Part shown: positions 1 to 8,419 of the stretch, one piece after another | How the letters are laid out: the number at the start of each line of letters is the position of its first letter | Numbering within the stretch: position 1 is the stretch's first letter | Assembly: GCF_019578655.1 (NCBI RefSeq) | Contig: NC_063256.1 | Coordinates: 23,288,005 to 23,352,004 of the forward strand | Source of the DNA: Ricinus communis | Lineage: Eukaryota; Streptophyta; Magnoliopsida; Malpighiales; Euphorbiaceae | DNA length: 64,000 bases | Reading direction: 5' to 3' | Translations under genes and position numbers: made by a program | The notes under the pieces: generated by a model | What the model was told of the DNA's origin: nothing | The model's input: only the letters and a program-made list of their open reading frames with translations | Database searches by the model: none

Positions 1-600
1 ATTATGCATGGCAACATCGTCTCGGAAGATTAGTTCATCAAGCGGGCCTCCTCGATATGACGGATCATGCAAAGGCTTTAACCTACCACACCATCCTCTT
101 TCTTCATCAACAACCAATAAAGAGAGACAACATCTCAACAACCATCACTCCCTGGAAAACCTTCCATGGCGCTTTGAAGAAATGCCTTTCACTATGAAAC
201 ATGCTCTACTTCATGGGGAATGAACTCAATCACTCAACTAATGAAGCATTTCGATGTCGGCATGCATAGGAGATCCTCGGATCAAAGGCGTGATTTCTCC
301 TGCTTCGACACCTTCACTTCATCAGTCATCCAAATGAAGCCACATCATCAATGGAGTTAAACCCGACTTTCCTAGAACCATGGTATGACGGAAGAACCTC
401 CGTGATTCTCAATTATTGTCTCAGAGATATCTCAAAATCTCCTCGATGCCATTCATCGACACACAGCCCCATCAGCGCATTTGTCATAATTATGGCATAA
501 GTGAGTCAGACGACTCGATGAAGACTACTCGAACATGGACCCACCAATAAGCGTGTTGGTGAAGGCGGATAAGCACTCACAAAAGCAAGATGCTCCACTA
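1..600. other. Unassigned sequence upstream of the pararetroviral promoter
   Basis: I recognise no domain here. A 71-codon open frame starts at 8 (+) and ends at 223. It is rich in Ser, His and Asn, has no motif I can name, and is short enough to be chance. By position it would be the 3' end of the viral coding region or the large intergenic region preceding the promoter, but that is inference from order only. Confidence 0.3.
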
Positions 601-785
601 AGAAGATGCTCTATATTATTGTACTTAAAGTAGATATTTTGGCTTTTTATGTCACATGTTTTGGCTTCTTATGTCCATGTCTTCGTCTTTATGAAAGGAA
701 TATATTCCTTTTTACATGCATTAAGCATAGTACTCTTGCGGTGTGAAATTGTGGTTTGTAAGTTTATCTTGACATCTCCTTCCTC

Positions 786-793
786 TATATAAA
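786..793 (+). promoter_or_regulatory. TATA box of a pararetroviral-type promoter
   Basis: TATATAAA sits in the context CCTC-TATATAAA-GGAAGG, followed by a CT-rich tract and then an AATAAA. A strong TATA box with a poly(A) signal a few tens of bases downstream is the arrangement used by caulimovirids to make a terminally redundant pregenomic RNA. A transcription start would be expected about 25-35 bases downstream. Whether it is still active cannot be judged here. Confidence 0.55.
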
Positions 794-828
794 GGAAGGG
801 CGTCTCTCTTGTAAAGGGGGTAAAAGAA

Positions 829-834
829 AATAAA
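829..834 (+). terminator. AATAAA poly(A) signal downstream of the viral TATA box
   Basis: AATAAA lies about 36 bases after the end of the TATA box. In pararetroviruses the signal sits within the repeated leader and is ignored on the first pass near the promoter. It is called from position and motif only. Confidence 0.4.
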
Positions 835-1108
835 CACTTATATTTCTCTTATCTTTCATGGCTTTCTAATTTCTCTCTGTTCTTCTTCTATCCTATGGCG
901 ATGAATTAGTACATGTTGCTGATCATTTACTGTTATAATCCAAAGGGCTAACTCAACCACTTTCGGCTATTCAAGTTTCAAAAGCGGGAAGACCCCCATG
1001 GCGGTGCCTCTTTGGTCTTAGCAAGAAACTCTCTTGCCTTGAGTAAGGATATTCTCCTTGAGTTTCTGACATGAGGATTATAGCATGAGCAGACTCTGGG
1101 CGTCATCA

Positions 1109-1119
1109 CAGTATCGAGC
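1109..1119 (+). other. Degenerate primer-binding-like site (tRNA-Met type)
   Basis: CAGTATCGAGC resembles the TGGTATCAGAGC complement of plant initiator tRNA-Met that primes minus-strand DNA synthesis in caulimovirids and many LTR elements. One base is deleted and the first bases are substituted. It lies about 290 bases downstream of the expected RNA start, which is a reasonable leader position. The match is short and imperfect, so confidence is modest. Confidence 0.4.
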
Positions 1120-1491
1120 CTAAAGGGTTTAGAGAAGAAGAAACTCATCTACAAACATGGAAACAACTTGAGTCCTATTGTCCAAACCTCTTCTCTCATT
1201 ACCTACTTCATATAAGCGATTACATTCTGAGATAAGATCGATAATTTAGTTGAAATATCCCATATTCGAAACAGCTCAAATTCAAAATTCTCTTGTCCCA
1301 ATTCTGACCACTTATCTTTGTCTTAAGCGCAACAGTCTTTCTGAACAAGCGAGACATATTATCTAGACCATCTGTCAACATAAAAGAATATGTACAGTCA
1401 TCTTCTCTTTCTCGGTGTGTTCTTTCTTACGTAACCAGAGCGATGCGTGACTTTAGAAATTCCATCTCATTTCATTCAACAATGGAAGCAA

Positions 1492-1830
1492 CAAAAATAT
1501 ACCCATCTCCATTTTGGTGCCATCGGACTTGTACTCTATCATGGAAGACAAGGACTTCCGATCAACGCGGACTTTCTTTGTTAGATACTAGATTATGAAA
1601 CTATGAACATCGTGATTGGCTCTGTTATCACTACTCTTAATGCGAGGCGTAGTACTTACGTTTTCCTAATTTTAATATGTCTCTAGAAGATCCTCATCTC
1701 GGTCAAGCTACGAAAATGCGGTACAAATCCGCGGTATGATCAAGTTCTTGACACAATCTCGGCTACTCTTCATCACCGGCTAGTCTCTGAGGTTACAAGA
1801 CCATGCCATTAACCTCTGAGACTCACGGCC
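1492..1830 (+). pseudogene. Movement-protein remnant of an endogenous caulimovirid
   Basis: The frame starting at 1492 reads 30 codons to a TAG at 1582-1584 and contains His-Leu-His-Phe-Gly-Ala-Ile followed by His-Gly-Arg-x-Gly-Leu-Pro. I associate this pair of motifs with the caulimovirid cell-to-cell movement protein (30K-type). Related sequence continues in shifted frames to about 1800 but is interrupted by stops, so no product is possible. The segment follows the PBS-like site, as expected for the first large viral reading frame. The right end is uncertain. The family assignment is from recognition, not alignment. Confidence 0.5.
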
Positions 1831-2169
1831 TCTCTATGATGATGCAGTTTTCATCTTTGCGATAGTGGTCTCACTCCTACAATAGTTCGAGACTCCCAGA
1901 GACAAGCGCCCGTGAAGAGTTGGAAAAGTTAATCCCTAGTGTGGATTCAAACTATGAAAAAGCGCGGGCGAGGATGTGACTTATTTTCTTCCTATGCAAA
2001 ACCATAAGATGCAGTAGTGGAAGTTCTATGGGAAGATGATATAGACATGTAAGATACCAAAGGTACAGAATTGCTTTCGGATGTTGAGGAAATGTCTACA
2101 TTATGGTAGGAAAAAGTTTCCATGGAAATGAAGCGGAGAAGTCTTCGGATGAGGAACCACATCTTTATA

Positions 2170-2650
2170 AAAGACTAAAGATGCGTCGTAAACCCGAGTT
2201 GAATTCGGGAATGAGCGGGTTGGTGGTTGATGCAGGTGTGTGGTTCGATGGCTGAGCCGTAAAGATAAAGAAAAGAAGGACTAGGGGATTTGTGAAGGGC
2301 TTGGAGGCGAGATAAAAATCGGGAATGAGGTTCTTGTTGCCACTGGATGTGTTGAACTTCAAAATCATATAGAGAACCATTCTTCGGTGGAGAAAACATT
2401 TATCGAATTTGGCGACCTTTGAACTCCGGGATACGAGGAAAATGGGTTGTCCATTCGACAATGAAATGTCTTGAAGCAAGGAAGAACTCATTTTTGAATT
2501 GCATATAGCCGCGAATTTCTTTTATGTTGGAATGATAGTGAAGCTCAACATGCTTTAAAAGCATCGTCACGATACATACTTGCATAATGATTCCTTCTTG
2601 TTTTGTTCTTGCGAGAAGGAGGCACCCCAAGCAAGGTCATAGCATCGGTT
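2170..2650 (-). pseudogene. RNase H domain remnant (caulimovirid polyprotein)
   Basis: This is the domain that degrades the RNA strand of RNA:DNA hybrids during reverse transcription. In the frame at 2400-2630 (-) I can read a Tyr-His-Ser-Asn-Ile-Lys-Glu-Ile segment followed by a Phe-Phe-Leu-Ala-Ser-Arg stretch; the Glu is the typical acidic residue of this domain. The domain end is visible in another frame (2165-2399) as an Asn-Leu-Ile-Pro-Asp-Phe stretch. The domain is therefore spread over at least two frames and is not translatable. It lies directly downstream of the RT remnant, as in the intact polyprotein. Confidence 0.6.
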
Positions 2651-3420
2651 TGCGAGAATCAGCATGCATCATCGGTGAGGATAAGTGGGCGGAGTCTTTT
2701 AGGCCAATTGTTTTAGTAGTTCTTGCGGTATGGGCTTGGGCCCATGGGCTGTATCCTTCTTGATTGGCGGTTAGAACCTTTGGCGGCACTGGAATAAAGT
2801 CTCGAATGTAGTTGATTATGCCGAAATTGTTGAACTTGCTTTTTGATAAATTTTCATCGAGGAAAATGCCTCGAGTTCTTGGGCCAAATGAGGGCACCTT
2901 CATGTGCCATTCTTTAATTTGAGGCCAAGAAAATCCATTTGATTACTTGATGTATGATTTCCTTTACGAGCATTATACCATAGGAATGAACCAAAATTTG
3001 TGAAAGCGAAGAAGTTCTTCATGTTCCTTGACAGATTTAGAAAGGAGAATATCATCTATGTAGATGATACAAGTATCAGTGGCTCGTCCGGATCATTGCT
3101 TTACGAAAGCCAGAAGGAGCCGTTTAAGGCCAGAAAGGCATGCGGTCCAACACGATATGTCGTAAGGTCACGGAATGCAGGAATGGGACTCTTGTATCTG
3201 TCATTAGGGTGAATGCCTAGCGCCAGGAACCACGACTTTAAGTCAAACTTTGAGGAAGAGTCGCTCCTTGAAGGCGAACTAGTAGGGAAGAGATTTCGGA
3301 ATTGGAAACTTATCATCGTGAGGAAAATGATTTAAAGGCTTATAGTCAATCACAGAGCCTTTTCTTTCCCTTAACTTTTACATTCGTTTTCCACATAGAA
3401 TGTGACATGCCGAGGCAGGT
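2640..3420 (-). pseudogene. Reverse transcriptase remnant (caulimovirid polyprotein)
   Basis: Two hallmark RT blocks are visible on the - strand. At 3233-3247 the codons read Phe-Asp-Leu-Lys-Ser, followed by Leu-Gly-Ile-His-Pro-Asn-Asp-Arg, which is motif A with its catalytic Asp. At 3051-3062 they read Tyr-Ile-Asp-Asp, followed by Ile-Leu-Leu, which is the motif C catalytic pair. An Asn-Tyr-Ile-Arg-Asp-Phe-Ile segment near the end of RT lies at about 2790-2820. The catalytic residues look retained, but frame changes separate the blocks, so this is a dead gene. The upstream boundary with the protease is approximate. Confidence 0.7.
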
Positions 3421-3559
3421 TGGTTCAATTAAACCTTGTTGAAGCGGTTCTTGACATTCTTGTCTTGCAAAGCTAAGTCGAGAGGAGACATTCAGGATGG
3501 TACTTTGGTTGGATTATGTCTTCATTTAGCTTGGAAGGGTAATGAAGAAATTTGGTTTT

Positions 3560-3960
3560 TTGTCTAGGAGGAGAGGATGATGGAAACTCAGTGGAATCAG
3601 GCACTGAATAATTCTTTTAAATGTGCAAAATCGGATGGGACTGTTATGGAGAATTGATTGGGGCTTTGAGTATAAGGTTGGGCCGGCTTATACTTAAGTC
3701 CTGTGGCAAAATTGAAGTTTCTCACATGACATGATAGGTGTCGAACCCAACAAGAAGATCTACACCAAATAAGTAAGATCGATGACATGATCCATACGAT
3801 GCGATGCAGGAAGCGTATTCAACTTTATTTTTTGAGACCATCGTAGTTTGGAATGCACTTGTCGGTGGTGAAATGATAAATTTTCTTTCTCAGTGAGCGG
3901 GCGACATCTACTGATTCAACATGGTACAATGAGAACCCGATATCCAATAGTGCGATATGA
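3560..3960 (-). pseudogene. Aspartic protease-like remnant (caulimovirid polyprotein)
   Basis: On the - strand at 3936-3953 the codons read Ala-Leu-Leu-Asp-Ile-Gly. This sits where a retroviral-type protease has its Asp-[Ser/Thr]-Gly active site, and the Ser/Thr appears replaced by Ile. About 150-220 bases further along, a frame near 3717-3790 contains Gly-Val-Asp-Leu-Leu-Val-Gly-Phe-Asp, plausibly the conserved C-terminal part of the fold. Position between the zinc-knuckle and RT fits. The domain is short and broken, and the call rests partly on its neighbours. Confidence 0.45.
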
Positions 3961-4379
3961 GGAGCAGGCTGTCATATTTGGGAAGGATGTGAATAGAAAC
4001 CGGTGTGGGATGAGCGGTTTGTCTTTGTGATGATTCGGAGATTACGGAAGATGGACTTCTTATTACGGAAAACTAGGAATGAGCAGTGTTGAGGAAGAAA
4101 ATTTTATCTTGGTGTAGGTATTATGTAGGGATGTGGTTCATCGGGGAATCGATGGCTATATCACGAGGATGGTTTAGTGATGGTAAAGGAGATAACCGGT
4201 GAAAATTTTTAAAGTCTGAATCGTACGGGTATCACGGAGGTTCAATCTTAACTTGGTGTAGGTCTATAGTTAAGATTGGAGTTTCATCGAGAAGAATCTT
4301 CATCTGAGCGGTCTGAGCAAGGAAAGGCAAAAGTGTTTGGGAAGAAGCCATTTCTTCTTACGAAAAAAGTGATTCAGAT

Positions 4380-4810
4380 CATGGTCGGATAGATCTTGGA
4401 CATGAATCTTTCAATTGATGAAGAACAGCAGTTGTTTTGGCATTAGGACATTTCTTTGCATAGTGTCTCTTTGGCCAGAGATGTAACCTGCCGTCGATTC
4501 ACGCTTGTTTGTTGACTTCTTTCACGACGGTATATCTTTCTTCCCTTTACCTTGTAATGAGAGGATTCTTTGGAATAAGAAGAAAATGTCTTTTCTTTTG
4601 ATCTGCGATCCGAGTGTTTCTCTTTGCATTTGATATGAAGATAGTCCTGTGCATAAGTTCTTTATGGCGCTTCTCCTTTGCAATTTTTGAATATTTTCTA
4701 CATTTCACACATCTTGTCGAGTGGCTAGAGTGGTGCGATTTCCAAGAGAAATATGAGTGATATCTACTGTGAGTCTCTGTCATCATCGTTGATTCAAAAT
4801 TTTGCATTTC
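4380..4810 (-). pseudogene. Coat-protein C-terminal region with degenerate zinc knuckle
   Basis: At 4439-4468 the - strand reads Arg-His-Tyr-Ala-Lys-Lys-Cys-Pro-Asn-Ala, the His-x4-Cys second half of a CCHC knuckle. The first two cysteines expected upstream are not present in that frame, and a stop lies a few codons before it. The flanking sequence up to about 4810 is basic and frameshifted. CCHC knuckles bind viral RNA in the coat (Gag-like) protein of caulimovirids. Position upstream of the protease agrees. The extent towards 4810 is a guess. Confidence 0.45.
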
Positions 4811-5370
4811 TTAAAGCGGCGTAAAGTATATTTGAGATCATCAACAATGGCCCAGTGAGTTCATAATGAGTTTGGACATATGACATAGTGGGTTTCTGAT
4901 CTTTTCTCTTCATGGAGCATTTTCTGATCAAAATATTCTTGTTTCCGTTGTACGAAGATTAAATTGTAATCACCCAAAAATTGTTGGGTGAATATCGCGG
5001 GCTTGAGCAAGCAGACCAAGTTGAACAAATTGTATCCTTTGATACTCGGATAAATGGGAAAACCATTCTCTTAAGGTGCAGTAAATCTTGATGTGAATTC
5101 GATTAGAATTTGCTTGGAGTTGGGAGGATTTATCATCTGGAGATCAAACTGACATTGAATTCTAGATTTTATTCCTCCATTGAGATGGTGGCCGCATGTC
5201 TAGAAACCAAGAGGACCCGGAGGGCTGGTTTGGAGGGAGAGAAGTTTAGAGGATTCTCGATCTTCACATTTCTTCTGCAGTGGCTCTTTCTGTAATGTCG
5301 GTTCTTGTTGTGTATTAACACATGAGAACCTCTGACTGGGATTATTTGTGGATCGAGAGGATCTAGTTTC

Positions 5371-5795
5371 TTAGTCGGGAAGAGTAAGAACTAGATCGTT
5401 GAAGTTCGAGTGTGTGGTCTGAATCTGAAACATCCGACTACGATGAAAGCGATTGAAGAGAGGAGTTGTATCTTGAATGTGGCCCCAATAGCTTTGAAGG
5501 TCCTTTGTCTTTTTGTAAATTTGGGAGAAAGAAGATGAAGTTTTAGAAGATACCCTTTTTACTGGCTTGGATGCTGGGTACGGATAAAGCGTGGCATATT
5601 GTTTGGGAATAACCGAAGACGCATAAAAGGATGAGGGTGTAGAAATAGGAAAATTAGTGGAAGGCGGGATGTTTTGTAGGATAAAGATCTCTCCTTTCCT
5701 GTTGCTCCTTGACCTTAAGATTTCTCTATCCTTTTGCAAGAATAGGGTGATGTAGATTGGGATGCTAGTATCTGTTGCATCAACTGTTAGGCCAG
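5371..5795 (-). pseudogene. Open frame truncated by the gap, probably viral polyprotein linker
   Basis: About 141 uninterrupted codons run on the - strand from the gap edge to a stop at 5371. It is the longest clean open stretch of the viral segment. The protein is rich in Ser, Thr, Pro and Lys (for example Lys-Thr-Ser-Ser-Ser-Phe-Ser), low in hydrophobic segments, and contains no motif I can name. By order it would fall between movement protein and coat protein. The N-terminus is lost in the N run, so the true start is unknown. Part of any predicted protein across the gap would be unknown residues only. Confidence 0.4.
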
Positions 5796-6295
5796 NNNNN
5801 NNNNNNNNNNNNNNNNNNNNNNNNNNNNNNNNNNNNNNNNNNNNNNNNNNNNNNNNNNNNNNNNNNNNNNNNNNNNNNNNNNNNNNNNNNNNNNNNNNNN
5901 NNNNNNNNNNNNNNNNNNNNNNNNNNNNNNNNNNNNNNNNNNNNNNNNNNNNNNNNNNNNNNNNNNNNNNNNNNNNNNNNNNNNNNNNNNNNNNNNNNNN
6001 NNNNNNNNNNNNNNNNNNNNNNNNNNNNNNNNNNNNNNNNNNNNNNNNNNNNNNNNNNNNNNNNNNNNNNNNNNNNNNNNNNNNNNNNNNNNNNNNNNNN
6101 NNNNNNNNNNNNNNNNNNNNNNNNNNNNNNNNNNNNNNNNNNNNNNNNNNNNNNNNNNNNNNNNNNNNNNNNNNNNNNNNNNNNNNNNNNNNNNNNNNNN
6201 NNNNNNNNNNNNNNNNNNNNNNNNNNNNNNNNNNNNNNNNNNNNNNNNNNNNNNNNNNNNNNNNNNNNNNNNNNNNNNNNNNNNNNNNNNNNNNN
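5796..6295. other. Assembly gap (500 N)
   Basis: There are exactly 500 undetermined bases, the fixed length many scaffolders use for a gap of unknown size. It separates the viral segment from an LTR end and the satellite, so the real junction between the two domains is not in this sequence and the true distance is unknown. Any reading frame through it is meaningless. Confidence 0.98.
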
Positions 6296-6649
6296 TTCCT
6301 CAACTTTCTTAATTACTTACAATCATCCGTAAAAATTCCAATTTAACCCCTAAACTTTTCTTTAGCCTTTCAATTAAACCCTTAACTAATTAATTTGGGC
6401 CAAATCCAAATTATTGAAAATATATAATTACATAAATACCCCTGACCGACATATTTATTTACGAAAATACCAAACTCAGAAATTCCCATTAAAACCCCAT
6501 AAAAATAAAATTATACTTTCAATCCTTATTCCAAAATAAATTTCCAATTTTCATTAAATCATTTCAAATTAAACCGAATAAAAATAAAATAAAATTAATT
6601 AAATAAATAAATACTCATTATTAAATATATAAAAATTTCGGGTATTACA
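6296..6649 (-). mobile_element. Partial LTR (5' end of the LTR, minus orientation), truncated by gap
   Basis: This AT-rich segment ends GGTATTACA at 6649, the complement of the TGTAATACC start of the long LTR found four more times in the window. It matches the LTR at 10490-11222, for example the CCTCAACTT, CCCCTAAACTTTTC and TTTGGGCCAAAT words. It lacks a few hundred bases present there before the shared AT-rich terminus. The other end lies in or beyond the gap, so whether it belongs to a solo LTR or a complete element cannot be told. The satellite begins immediately after it, inside a monomer of the CCCCATAATAGTGC type. Confidence 0.75.
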
Positions 6650-8419
6650 AACCCCATAATAATGCTAATAATTTAATAAGAGAAAACAACCCCATAAAAG
6701 TGGTATATTTAATATAAGAAAATAATCCCGTAAAACGTGTATATTTATGAACTTGAGAAAACATCCCATAAAAGTATTGTATTTGCGAGTTTTAGAAAAC
6801 AGCCTCGCAGAAGGGTAAATATTTTTAATATGAGAAAATAACTCTGATATACGGGGATATTTATCAATCGGAGAAAATAACCCCGTAATTTTTGTATATT
6901 TTTTAATATGAGAAAATAACCCCTTAAATGGGTTAATTTTATAATATGAGAAAATAACCCCGTAAATGGGGTATATTTTTCAATATAAGAAAAGAATCCT
7001 GTAGAACGTGTAAATTTATGAATTCGAAAAAACAACCCCAAAATAGTTCTAATAATTTAATTTGAGAAAACGACCCTGTAAAAGTAGTATATTTATCAAT
7101 ATAAGAAAATAACCCCGTAAAAAAAAGTATATTTATGAATCTAAGAAAACAAACCCCGTAAAAGTATTGTAATTGCGAGCCTGAGAAAACAGCCTCGTAT
7201 AAGGGGTAAGTTTTTTACTATGAGAATACAACCCCGTAAAACGGGGATATTTATCAATTGGAGAAAATAGCTCCGTAATTTTGGTATATTTGTGAGTATG
7301 AGAAAACAACCCCTTAAATGGGTTAATTTTATAATATGAGAAAACAACCCTGTAAAAGTAGTGTAATTGCGAATCTGAGAAAACAACCTCGTAGAAGGGG
7401 TAAATTTTTTGATATGAGAAAACAACCCCGTAATACAGGGATATTTATAAATCGGGGAGAATAACCCCGTAATTTTGGTATATTTGTGAGTATGAGAAAA
7501 CAATCCCTTAAATGGGTTAATTTTATAATATGAGAAAACAATCCCGTAAAAGGGGTATATTTATCGATATAAGAAAACAACCCCGTAAAACGTGTATATT
7601 CATTAATTTGAAAAAACAACCCCATGATAGTGCTAATAATTTAATATGAGAGAATGACAATGTAAAACGTGTATATTTATTAATATAAAAATTAACCCCG
7701 TAAAAGTAGTACAATTGCGAGTCTGAAAAAAACAGCCTCATAGAAGGGTAAGTTCTTTAATGTCATAAAACAACACCGTAATACATGTATATTTATCGAT
7801 CGTAGAAAATAACCTCGTAATTTTGGAATATTTTTTAGTATGAGAAAATAGCCCGTTAAATGGGTTAAATTTTTTAATATGAGAAAACAAACCCGTAAAT
7901 AGGGTATATTCGTCGATATAAGTAAATGGCCCCCGTAAAACGTGTATATTTATGAATTTGAGAGAACAACACCATAATATTGTAAATAATTTAATATGAG
8001 AAAATGACCCGGTAAACATGGTATATTTATCAATATAAGAATATAACCTCGTAGAACGTGCATATTTATGAAACTAAGAAAACAACCCCGTAAAAGTAGT
8101 GTAATTGCGAGTCTGAGAAAACAACCTCGTAGAAGGGGTAAATTTATTAATATGAGAAAATAACCCTGTAATACAGGGATATTTATCAATCGGAGAAAAT
8201 AACTCCATAATTTTGGTATATTTGTGAGTTTGAGAAAACAACTCCTTAAATGGGTTAATTTTATAATATGAGAAAATAACCCCGTAAAAGGGGTATATTT
8301 ATCGATATAAGAAAATAACCCCATAAATCTTGTAAATTTACGAATTTGAGAAAACAACGCCATAATAGTGCTGATAATTTAATTTTAGAAAACGATCCCG
8401 TAAATGTGCTATATAAATA
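6650..8419 (+). repeat. Satellite array, segment 1
   Basis: Head-to-tail monomers of about 39 bp, each opening with GAGAAAACAACCCCGTAA or a close variant (for example AAGAAAATAACCCC). They differ in the distal half, which defines ten monomer types. This segment is relatively diverged: many CCCCGTAA cores carry substitutions. The left edge abuts an LTR end and the right edge is interrupted by the LTR element at 8420. There is no gene; the apparent - strand reading frames are the 13-codon monomer repeated. Confidence 0.95.

Larger units (their letters stand above)
1..2164 (+). mobile_element. Endogenous caulimovirid fragment, plus-strand part (promoter, PBS-like site, movement-protein remnant)
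   Basis: This is a decayed piece of an endogenous plant pararetrovirus. Seen directly: a TATA box (786-793) with an AATAAA signal shortly downstream (829-834), a degenerate tRNA-Met primer-binding-like site (1109-1119), and after it a frame with movement-protein-like motifs (from 1492). This order (promoter, poly(A) signal, PBS, movement protein) is that of caulimovirids. Coding frames are broken by stops and frameshifts throughout, so it is a fossil. It ends at about 2100-2165, where - strand RNase H sequence from the same kind of virus begins, so the two parts face each other. The right edge is approximate. The alternative, an LTR retrotransposon fragment, fits less well because of the movement-protein-like segment. 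Confidence 0.6.
2165..5795 (-). mobile_element. Endogenous caulimovirid fragment, minus-strand part (CP, protease, RT, RNase H remnants)
   Basis: Read on the - strand from the gap leftwards, this segment carries an unassigned open frame, a zinc-knuckle remnant, an aspartic-protease-like region, reverse transcriptase with its YIDD site, and RNase H, in the order of a caulimovirid polyprotein. Numerous stops and frameshifts break it. It points towards the + strand fragment at 1-2164, so the locus is an inverted arrangement of two partial genomes, or one genome with an internal inversion. Ty3/gypsy elements share RT and RNase H, but the absence of integrase after RNase H and the neighbouring movement-protein remnant favour a caulimovirid. 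The 5' side runs into the assembly gap. Confidence 0.65.

Noticed and set aside
2637..3316. Plus-strand frame at 3000-3212 containing Tyr-Val-Asp-Asp, as if RT were on the plus strand
   Set aside because: The catalytic block, the motif A block and the RNase H motifs all read coherently on the minus strand. The plus-strand Asp-Asp arises because the codons for this site are close to palindromic.
5371..6346. Long frames spanning the gap (310, 194 and 185 codons)
   Set aside because: Most of their length is undetermined sequence. Only the minus-strand part at 5371-5795 is real, and it is listed as a truncated remnant.
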